Source: Cycloclasticus sp. (GTDB lineage: Bacteria > Pseudomonadota > Gammaproteobacteria > Methylococcales > Cycloclasticaceae). Taken from it: a stretch of 7,596 nucleotides of DNA. The position numbers were made by a program, and so were the translations under genes. Positions 1 through 5,264 of the stretch are shown here, in pieces. Location: the NCBI GenBank assembly GCA_016764415.1, contig JAESRY010000171.1:5780-13375 (forward strand). Direction: 5' to 3'. Every line of letters starts with the position of its first letter. The first letter of the stretch is position 1. The notes under the pieces were generated by a model. That model made no database searches, was not told the origin of the DNA, and saw nothing but the letters and a program-made list of their open reading frames with translations.

Positions 1-695
1 ATACCCATGCGGGTAATAACGCCAAAATTAGATTGGGTAAATAAACCGTCCACCCAAGGGCCTTGCCCGTATTTATAGAGTGCACCTGTCTTGCTGTTAA
101 CACTTCCGGCTACGCCTGTTTCAACAACGGTACCATCAGCCAAAACAACTTGCATACCACATTGCATCAGCAAGTGGTCACCATAAGGTGTGTAGCCTGC
201 ACCGTGTTCTGATGTGTTACCCACTATGCCACCCCAAGCCGGTGCGGCGCAATCAATCCACAGTTTGTAGCCTTTCTCTTGAATGTAATTGTATAAGTCA
301 TAATAGCTCACGCCCGGTTCGACAATCGCGTAGCCGTGTTTTTCATTCACCTCAATAATGCGGTTCATGCGTTTTAAATCCAGCACAATGTAGCCGGGCT
401 TACGTGGTGCGGCACCACCGTAGGCAAAGTTTTTGCCCGTAGAGATGGTCCAAACAGGAATTTTATATTGGTTAACGACGGCAAGAATTTGTTGAATTTC
501 CTCGAGCGTTTTTGGTGCTACTGCGGCGGATGGTGCAAAGTCTTCGTCTCGGGTTGTGTTGTACGGGTCTCGGTAGCTGCGCAGTTCTTTAATGTCATCG
601 GTAAAAACAAATTCATCACCGATAATTCGTATGATGTCTGCGATAGCGCCGTTAAATTGTTCAAGGCTAATGCCTGGTGGAAGTGGTTTATTCAT
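1..695 (-). CDS. pchF: 4-cresol dehydrogenase (hydroxylating)-type flavoprotein subunit, N-terminal part, cut by window edge
   Basis: This FAD enzyme of the vanillyl-alcohol-oxidase/PCMH family oxidises para-alkylphenols or para-hydroxybenzyl alcohols through a quinone-methide intermediate. In the PCMH type, electrons go to a cytochrome c subunit. The visible 231 codons cover the start of the protein and most of the FAD-binding (PP-loop) domain. Recognisable segments are STGKNFAYGGAAPR (85-98), VEPGVSYYDLYNYI (125-138), GNTSEHGAGYTPYGDH (159-174) and GPWVDGLFTQSNFG (212-225). All follow the PchF/VAO pattern as I recall it, and Y92 sits where the phenolate-binding Tyr of the family is expected. 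The covalent-FAD residue and catalytic C-terminal part lie outside the window, so PchF, eugenol hydroxylase (EhyB) and oxidase-type relatives cannot be separated. The start ATG at 695 gives MNKPLPPGIS, with no signal peptide. It has only a weak ribosome-binding site and lies 5 bp behind the preceding stop, which suggests translational coupling. Confidence 0.9.
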   Translation of the reverse strand, partial: MNKPLPPGISLEQFNGAIADIIRIIGDEFVFTDDIKELRSYRDPYNTTRDEDFAPSAAVAPKTLEEIQQILAVVNQYKIPVWTISTGKNFAYGGAAPRKPGYIVLDLKRMNRIIEVNEKHGYAIVEPGVSYYDLYNYIQEKGYKLWIDCAAPAWGGIVGNTSEHGAGYTPYGDHLLMQCGMQVVLADGTVVETGVAGSVNSKTGALYKYGQGPWVDGLFTQSNFGVITRMG

Positions 696-700
696 CTGTT

Positions 701-1285
701 TTAACGAGTGGCTGGGTTAGATGGAACAAAAAGCCACGAGACGAGTACCTGACTGTCTGTTGCTGACTGTGTTGAGCTTAAGGCGGTGTCGCTTGCAGGT
801 TGTTGACTGTTTAATACGGCCAAATTATCGGCTAACCAAACAGGCCATTTTTCTTTGGCCGTGGCAAGGGCTTCTGCTAATAAAGGTGCCTTACCTGTAC
901 TGCTAGATACCCGATGCGTTAACTGCGCTGACGCATTGGTATGGGTGGCAGAATAGGCGGTGATATATCGGTGTTGAGCAGCCAGTTGTTGCAAAACGAA
1001 AAAATCTGAATCACGCGTTATGCCGCTAACCCAGCCATTCGCATGGTCGCTGCAAAATGTGTTGAAGGTATCAAAGTGCTGGCCAATATCAAGGCCAACG
1101 ACTGATGCCTGTTCGCTGAATTGTTCAGCAAACAGCGCTGAATCAGGCGATGTCTCATCAGCAAAAATTAGCACTGGTTGTTGGTCCTGGCTGATATTCG
1201 TTATTGATAGCGCGAGTGATGCAGGTGCTAATAACGCCGCATTTGCAGCAAGGGTGGTTTTCAGAAAAGTTCGTCTGCTAAGCAC
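701..1285 (-). CDS. small Tat-exported protein of unknown function, next to the flavoprotein gene
   Basis: This 194-residue protein has a clear twin-arginine signal. SRRTFLK is at residues 3-9, followed by a hydrophobic alanine/leucine stretch (about 10-26) and a likely cleavage after A25 (ASLA). The mature part of about 169 residues is soluble and has one cysteine (C78). It contains no haem, copper or iron-sulfur motif that I can see, so it is not the cytochrome partner. The start is GTG at 1285, supported by AGGAG at 1291-1295 (minus strand) with 5 nt spacing. It lies 48 bp downstream of ubiX and 5 bp upstream of the flavoprotein gene, so it is almost certainly co-transcribed and translationally coupled. 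I do not recognise a named family. Its position suggests a role in assembly or export of the flavoenzyme, but that is inference. A periplasmic binding or accessory protein is the alternative. Confidence 0.82.
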   Translation of the reverse strand: MLSRRTFLKTTLAANAALLAPASLALSITNISQDQQPVLIFADETSPDSALFAEQFSEQASVVGLDIGQHFDTFNTFCSDHANGWVSGITRDSDFFVLQQLAAQHRYITAYSATHTNASAQLTHRVSSSTGKAPLLAEALATAKEKWPVWLADNLAVLNSQQPASDTALSSTQSATDSQVLVSWLFVPSNPATR

Positions 1286-1314
1286 AGTGTCTCCTAATAA
1301 ATATGTTGTTCTGT

Positions 1315-1328
1315 AGGGCAGGTGCCCT
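1315..1328. other. small inverted repeat in the ubiX/Tat-gene spacer
   Basis: AGGGCAGGTGCCCT is a perfect inverted repeat that can form a 5-bp stem with a 4-nt loop in the minus-strand transcript. It begins about 6 nt past the ubiX stop codon. No T-tract follows it on the minus strand, so it is not a standard terminator. It could be an mRNA-stabilising or processing hairpin, or chance. Confidence 0.35.
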
Positions 1329-1333
1329 GTTTA

Positions 1334-1903
1334 TTATTTAATGCCTTGCCAGCGTTTAACGCAATCGATGTTGCTAATATCCAAGGTGTCTAATACGCGC
1401 CCAACGGTGTGGTTAACGATATCGTCGATGGACGTGGGGCGGGTATAAAATGCCGGCACCGGTGGCGCAATAATGGCGCCCATTTCAGATAAGGTCGTCA
1501 TGTTTCGTAAATGCACGAGGTTGAACGGTGTTTCTCGAACCATTAAAATAAGCTTACGGCGTTCTTTTAAGATCACATCAGCAGCACGTGAGACTAAATT
1601 ATCAGCAATGCCGTTGGCGATACAGCCTAATGTTTTCATTGAACACGGCGCAATCACCATACCGTGGGTAATAAACGAACCGCTGGATAAGGTTGCGCCA
1701 ATGTCTTTTGGGCTATGAACCACGTCGGCCAGAGCCGCAATGGCCTGTTTGTCCATGCCTAATTCATATTGCGCGGTTAGTGCGCCGGCGTTTGATAACA
1801 CCAAGTGTGTCTCAACGTCATCGACCGTTTGCAGAATTTCAAGTAAGCGGGTACCGTAAATAGCTCCGGTGGCCCCCGTGATGGCGATAATGATTTTTTT
1901 CAT
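1334..1903 (-). CDS. ubiX: UbiX/Pad1-family flavin prenyltransferase
   Basis: UbiX-type enzymes join dimethylallyl phosphate to reduced FMN, making the prenylated FMN cofactor used by UbiD-family (de)carboxylases in the cytoplasm. The 189-residue length is normal. Family signatures are present: GATGAIYG (10-17) at the N-terminal flavoprotein fold, SSGSF (73-77), PCSMKT (86-91), SRAADVILKERR (105-116), VRETP (122-126), PPVPAFYTRP (147-156) and a C-terminal RWQG. The sequence reads rather closer to Pad1/VdcB-type proteins of aromatic-acid decarboxylation than to housekeeping UbiX, but this is an eye judgement. The start ATG at 1903 gives MKKIIIAITG; an upstream out-of-frame ATG at 1908 is followed at once by a stop. 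It is the first gene of a probable operon with the Tat protein and the flavoenzyme. No UbiD partner is in view. A role in decarboxylating a hydroxybenzoate product is plausible but inferred. Confidence 0.92.
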   Translation of the reverse strand: MKKIIIAITGATGAIYGTRLLEILQTVDDVETHLVLSNAGALTAQYELGMDKQAIAALADVVHSPKDIGATLSSGSFITHGMVIAPCSMKTLGCIANGIADNLVSRAADVILKERRKLILMVRETPFNLVHLRNMTTLSEMGAIIAPPVPAFYTRPTSIDDIVNHTVGRVLDTLDISNIDCVKRWQGIK

Positions 1904-1930
1904 TGCATGGTTCTTTTTTTAATTAGGATG

Positions 1931-1959
1931 ACCATATCGCCAAATAGAAACACCGTCAA
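1931..1959 (-). promoter_or_regulatory. candidate sigma-70 promoter for the ubiX operon
   Basis: On the minus strand TTGACG (1959-1954) is followed after 17 bp by TATGGT (1936-1931), 27 bp upstream of the ubiX start codon. The -35 match is good and the spacing ideal; the -10 is moderate. It would overlap the leader of the oppositely read small gene at 1977. Confidence 0.5.
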
Positions 1960-1976
1960 TAAAAAGGATTAACCGT

Positions 1977-2210
1977 ATGACTGCAGACACACTTTCTTTA
2001 GATGAAAAAAAAGCCATCATCATTAAGTTTTTGCAGCAATGCAATCACTACAGCGATGGGATGTTGGATAAATACCGTGAACAATTGAATGACGTTGAAC
2101 TTGAAGGCGTAGCCAATCAAAAAATCCATGATTGGGGCGTGTATAAAGATTTTAACGACTACGCGATGAAAGAATTGGTGGGGCAAGACCTGGATGATTG
2201 GTTTAAATGA
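1977..2210 (+). CDS. small acidic protein of unknown function
   Basis: This 77-residue protein is preceded by AAAAAGGA (1961-1968), a usable ribosome-binding site about 8 nt before the ATG at 1977. It is acidic, has no signal peptide or membrane segment, and looks mostly helical, with conspicuous aromatics in the second half (DWGVYKDFNDYAMKEL, residues 52-67, and the terminal DDWFK). I do not recognise a family. It is read divergently from ubiX with a 73-bp spacer and lies upstream of, and in the same direction as, the sigma-54 regulator, but 194 bp separate them, so it is probably its own unit. Real-gene support comes from the ribosome-binding site, codon-like composition and the protein-like sequence; the opposite-strand ORF over the same bases lacks these. 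Confidence 0.68.
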   Translation: MTADTLSLDEKKAIIIKFLQQCNHYSDGMLDKYREQLNDVELEGVANQKIHDWGVYKDFNDYAMKELVGQDLDDWFK

Positions 2211-2213
2211 TTT

Positions 2214-2226
2214 GAGACCTTTGCAC
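2214..2226 (+). mobile_element. possible solo terminal repeat of an IS5-family element
   Basis: GAGACCTTTGCAC, just after the stop of the small gene, resembles from memory the terminal inverted repeat of IS1106-like IS5-family elements (GAGACCTTTGCA...). The C-rich bases up to about 2275 might belong to the same remnant. No second end, target duplication or transposase fragment is visible, so this may be coincidence. Confidence 0.25.
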
Positions 2227-2340
2227 AAAAGCTCTTTCACCCACCCCCATACGGCGTCGCCTAAATGCGCCTACTAATTGGTGTTTGAAAATGAAATCTT
2301 CTTCCGTGCAAATACCTCAATTTCATTAAATAGTAAAAAT

Positions 2341-2370
2341 TTGATGAAATGATGAAATTTATGTTTTAAG
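2341..2370 (+). promoter_or_regulatory. weak sigma-70 promoter candidate for the regulator gene
   Basis: TTGATG (2341-2346) is followed after 17 bp by TTTTAA (2364-2369), or after 18 bp by TTTAAG preceded by TG (extended -10 style). It lies about 35 bp before the start codon. The match is modest and the region AT-rich, so it could be chance. Confidence 0.3.
2343..2358 (+). repeat. tandem GATGAAAT repeat in the regulator leader
   Basis: Two adjacent exact copies of GATGAAAT (2343-2350, 2351-2358). An inverted match, AATTTCAT (2319-2326), lies 25 bp upstream and pairs with ATGAAATT (2352-2359). The placement, inside the candidate promoter, would suit a protein-binding site for autoregulation. 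Confidence 0.4.
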
Positions 2371-2374
2371 CTAG

Positions 2375-2394
2375 GCCTAAGGTTTTTTTTAGGC
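2375..2394 (+). promoter_or_regulatory. hairpin overlapping the regulator's ribosome-binding site
   Basis: GCCTAA (2375-2380) can pair with TTAGGC (2389-2394) around an 8-nt U-rich loop. The right arm contains most of the likely ribosome-binding site AGGCGG (2391-2396), 8 nt before the ATG at 2405. A competing TAGGCCTA palindrome sits at 2372-2379. Confidence 0.4.
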
Positions 2395-2404
2395 GGTAAG
2401 AGTG

Positions 2405-4093
2405 ATGACAGAGCAAGTTGAGTATAAATACCCTTCAAGTGACGATTTAAAAGATCGTATTCGTTTTTCTTCCGAAACAGGCCATATTTGGTTAGGCGAG
2501 CAACGCATGTTGCTGATGCATAGCGAAGCCATGGGCTCGATGCGCCGTGAGCTGATAGAAACAATGGGAATTGAACGCGCGAAAGGTATCTTTATGCGAA
2601 CGGGTTTTAAAGCCGGTGTTGAAGACGCTAAGCTGGCTAGGCAATTACGCCCTAATGCGAGTGAAAAAGATCAGTTTTTAGTAGGCCCACAACTGCATCA
2701 GCTCGAAGGCCTTGTTCGAGTGACGCCGATTAAGTTTGAAATTGACACCAAGAAAAAACTCTTTTACATGGAAATTCGTTGGGATAATTCCTACGAAAGT
2801 GAAGTGCACCAAAAATCGTTTGGTACGTCGGTTGACCCAGTGTGTTGGATGGAAGTCGGTTATGCCAGCGGTTATAGTTCAGAATTCACGGGTCAATCCA
2901 TCTTGTTTGAAGAGCAAGTGTGTAAGGCGTGCAGTAGCGACCATTGTTTAATTATTGGTAAACCAGTCGCTGAGTGGGAAGGCGTTGAAAGGATTTCTAA
3001 GTACTACGAATCAGAGAGCATTGTCGATCAAATGTTGGACTTGCGCGACGAAGTGGTTGGTTTACGCTTGTCGTTATTGGATCAGGAAAAGCAAGACAGT
3101 CATGTCGTGGGTAATTCAAAATCATTCAGGGCTGCTTTTGCGTTGTTAGAAAAAGCAACGCAAGGCCCCGTTACCGTGCTCTTGTTAGGAGAAACGGGCG
3201 TAGGCAAAGAGCTGTTTGCAAGATCGCTACACAGGCGAGGCGAACGAAGTGAAAAGCCCTTTATTGCGGTGAATTGTGCAGCGATACCGGATGATTTATT
3301 GGAAGCCGAGTTGTTTGGTGTGGATAAAGGCGCGTATACCGGCGCGCATCAATCACGAGAAGGCCGGTTTGAACGAGCCAATGGTGGAACAATATTCTTA
3401 GATGAAATTGGCGATTTGTCGTATTCAGCCCAAGCTAAATTATTGCGTGTTCTACAAGAAGGCGAATTAGAAAGAGTGGGTGGAACAAAGGTTATTTCTG
3501 TTGATGTGCGGGTAGTGGCGGCAACGCATGCGGACTTAACAAAAAGGGTTAAGAGTGGCAAGTTCAGGCAGGATTTATTTTACCGACTTAATGTGTTTCC
3601 GATTAACATTCCGCCGCTAAGAGAACGCGTTAGTGATATTACGTGTTTGTCGAATAGTTTTATTAAGCAATATAAAGTTAAATATCAAAGAGAGGTTAAA
3701 GGCATTACAGCTCAGGCTGTGACGCAACTGCAAAATTACCAGTGGCCGGGTAATATTCGTGAATTAGAAAATGTGATTGAACGGGGTGTGTTAATTTGCG
3801 AACCCAATGGTTATATTGGCATTGAGCACTTGTTTGCGATGATTACAGTGGACGAAAACGAAGAATCCATTATTGGTGATGACGGGCAGTTGAAGACAGT
3901 CAAAAAAGGTGTTTATAAGCAATTTGTAGAAATGTTTTTTGAAGCACAAAATAACCTGTTCGAGATAGAGGAAACTATTTTGAAAGAAGCGGTCAAACGT
4001 TCTCGAGGAAACCTATCCGGCGCGGCTAGACAGTTGGGTATGTCACGGCCACAATTAGCGTATCGACTGGGTAAAATAGACGAAGATAAATAG
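2405..4093 (+). CDS. sigma-54-dependent activator of the DmpR/MopR/XylR family (predicted phenol sensor)
   Basis: This cytoplasmic activator opens sigma-54 promoters when its N-terminal domain binds an aromatic effector. Domains (562 residues from ATG 2405) are XylR_N sensor (about 17-115), V4R zinc/effector domain (about 120-186), a short helical linker (about 195-230), AAA+ ATPase (about 233-460) and a Fis-type helix-turn-helix (about 520-556). AAA+ motifs are Walker A GETGVGKE (262-269), GAYTGA (309-314, variant of GAFTGA), Walker B GGTIFLDEIGDL (328-339), FRQDLFYRL (387-395) and WPGNIREL (447-454). C147, E170, C173 and C181 have the spacing of the MopR zinc ligands, and H98 and W126 fall where MopR contacts the phenol hydroxyl. 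The start could also be GTG at 2402; ATG is preferred for ribosome-binding-site spacing. The likely target is the aromatic operon to its left, by context only. Confidence 0.95.
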   Translation: MTEQVEYKYPSSDDLKDRIRFSSETGHIWLGEQRMLLMHSEAMGSMRRELIETMGIERAKGIFMRTGFKAGVEDAKLARQLRPNASEKDQFLVGPQLHQLEGLVRVTPIKFEIDTKKKLFYMEIRWDNSYESEVHQKSFGTSVDPVCWMEVGYASGYSSEFTGQSILFEEQVCKACSSDHCLIIGKPVAEWEGVERISKYYESESIVDQMLDLRDEVVGLRLSLLDQEKQDSHVVGNSKSFRAAFALLEKATQGPVTVLLLGETGVGKELFARSLHRRGERSEKPFIAVNCAAIPDDLLEAELFGVDKGAYTGAHQSREGRFERANGGTIFLDEIGDLSYSAQAKLLRVLQEGELERVGGTKVISVDVRVVAATHADLTKRVKSGKFRQDLFYRLNVFPINIPPLRERVSDITCLSNSFIKQYKVKYQREVKGITAQAVTQLQNYQWPGNIRELENVIERGVLICEPNGYIGIEHLFAMITVDENEESIIGDDGQLKTVKKGVYKQFVEMFFEAQNNLFEIEETILKEAVKRSRGNLSGAARQLGMSRPQLAYRLGKIDEDK

Positions 4094-4105
4094 TAACAAA
4101 GGACG

Positions 4106-5116
4106 TTATTGTTTTAGTTGTTGCTCTCTGTATTGTTGTGGCGTAATGCCGAGCCATCGCTTAAAACTGCGTCTAAAATTGGCAGGGTCGCTGTAGCCAA
4201 AAATCACTGATAACGCATCAACAGATAGTGTACTTCGGCGTAAATAACTACACGACTGGAAGGTATAGACCTCATCTTTTATTTTTTGGAACGATGATTG
4301 CTGTTTTTTTAAGTGTCTAATCAGCGTGCGTGATGTTATTTTAAACTGTGCGGCGGCTTGTTCTAGGCTAGGTGATTCACTTAGGTTGGCCGACAAATAA
4401 TCGTATATATCAGTGCCAATATTAATGCCGCGTTGTAAATGTTGATAAGCCTCCTGACACTGCTCTAGTGCAAGCTGATACATGCGTTTGTCCGCATTCG
4501 GGTTGATGCTGTCTTTAAGGGACACAGGCAGGTGGATTTCAAGGTAGCCCGAATTAAAATGAATGGGGCAATGAAAATACTGCTGGTAACTGTCGGCATA
4601 ACTGGGTGAGAAACTGTTCATATATAAAGTAGCCTCATTCATCGGCCTACCCAGTACGAACTCAATAACATGCTGTAACAGCATCAGCATGGCTTCAACA
4701 AAAACAGTGTGGGCTGCTTTTAAATTTTCGGTGAATGTTAGGCGAATAATGTATTGATCGCCTCTAATATACGGTGTGTATAAAATGAACGGCGTACGTA
4801 TTTGGCTGTATCGATGGAAAATATTAAGCGCGTCGCCTAAGGTTGGGCTGTTAATGGCGGCCCACCCTAACAAGCCGTGGGTTGAAGGGTGCAATAAAGA
4901 GCCAAGCACTAAACCAATGGCTGGGTTATTACTGGCAGACTTTGTATTTAGGATAACCTTAATAAATTGATCCAAGGTGACAAAATCGTCAGTCTGTAAT
5001 AACTGAGTCGTTAAACCCGTTCCATCTAGAATTTGCTCTGGAGTGCAGCCTTCATTCGATAGCTCTCGAATGGCTAAGTGAATGTAGCTAACGGGCAGTA
5101 TGGTTGTTTGACTCAT
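4106..5116 (-). CDS. AraC-family transcriptional regulator with arabinose-binding-like N-terminal domain
   Basis: The 336-residue protein has the layout of the OruR/ArgR-like AraC subgroup. An N-terminal effector/dimerisation domain of the Arabinose_bd type (about 20-205, with GLVLGSLLHPSTHGLLGWA at 68-86) is followed by a C-terminal double helix-turn-helix. The first helix pair is about 249-270 (LEQAAAQFKITSRTLIRHLK) and the second about 298-320, ending with the classic FGYSDPANFRRSFKRW and GITPQQYR. It has no signal peptide or membrane segment. It is divergent from the di-iron enzyme gene (148-bp spacer with a paired palindromic site), so it very likely controls that gene and perhaps itself. 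Its 3' end faces the sigma-54 regulator with only 12 bp between stop codons and no terminator there. The start ATG at 5116 has no strong ribosome-binding site. The effector is unknown; relatives often regulate lipid, steroid or amino-acid catabolism. Confidence 0.93.
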   Translation of the reverse strand: MSQTTILPVSYIHLAIRELSNEGCTPEQILDGTGLTTQLLQTDDFVTLDQFIKVILNTKSASNNPAIGLVLGSLLHPSTHGLLGWAAINSPTLGDALNIFHRYSQIRTPFILYTPYIRGDQYIIRLTFTENLKAAHTVFVEAMLMLLQHVIEFVLGRPMNEATLYMNSFSPSYADSYQQYFHCPIHFNSGYLEIHLPVSLKDSINPNADKRMYQLALEQCQEAYQHLQRGINIGTDIYDYLSANLSESPSLEQAAAQFKITSRTLIRHLKKQQSSFQKIKDEVYTFQSCSYLRRSTLSVDALSVIFGYSDPANFRRSFKRWLGITPQQYREQQLKQ

Positions 5117-5157
5117 GGCGTCATATTCAGATAACTATGTCAGTAATACGGCTTTAT

Positions 5158-5193
5158 TGTCGTAAAATGACAGGGTTATGTCAAATAATGACA
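5158..5193. promoter_or_regulatory. paired palindromic operator candidate between araC-type gene and di-iron enzyme gene
   Basis: Two inverted repeats with the same geometry lie 21 bp centre to centre: TGTCG-N5-TGACA (5158-5172) and TGTCA-N5-TGACA (5179-5193). A further TGTCA half-site sits at 5138-5142, 20 bp before the first. Two-turn phasing in a divergent AraC spacer fits a dimer-pair binding site. I could not place a convincing -35/-10 for either gene. Confidence 0.6.
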
Positions 5194-5264
5194 CTTCTGT
5201 AGCACTTGGTAACTTGTTTTAATGAATGATTGCAAATTTACGAATTAAAAAAACGGAGATTAAT

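Larger units (their letters stand above)
2211..2404 (+). other. 194-bp non-coding leader of the sigma-54 regulator
   Basis: I see no gene in this spacer. Its left part (from about 2214) carries a sequence resembling an insertion-sequence end. Its right part is AT-rich, with a tandem 8-bp repeat, a weak promoter candidate and a hairpin over the ribosome-binding site; these are listed separately. I looked for GG-N10-GC sigma-54 elements on both strands and found none convincing. Confidence 0.6.

Noticed and set aside
468..704. 78-residue plus-strand ORF opposite the flavoprotein
   Set aside because: It overlaps a clearly conserved PchF/VAO sequence on the minus strand.
1020..1316. 98-residue plus-strand ORF opposite the Tat-signal gene
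   Set aside because: The minus strand has an AGGAG site, a textbook Tat signal and operon context; the plus-strand product looks random.
1998..2240. 80-residue minus-strand ORF over the small acidic gene
   Set aside because: It is hydrophobic, phenylalanine-rich shadow sequence; the plus-strand reading has the ribosome-binding site.
2274..2564. 96-residue minus-strand ORF over the regulator's leader and first codons
   Set aside because: It is the shadow of the strongly supported sigma-54 activator on the other strand.
4094..4105. terminator between the two convergent regulators
   Set aside because: Only 12 bp separate the stop codons and no stable stem with a T-tract is present there.
5226..5264. 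upstream ATG extending the di-iron enzyme by 13 residues
   Set aside because: There is no ribosome-binding site before 5226, whereas GGAG is correctly placed before the ATG at 5265.
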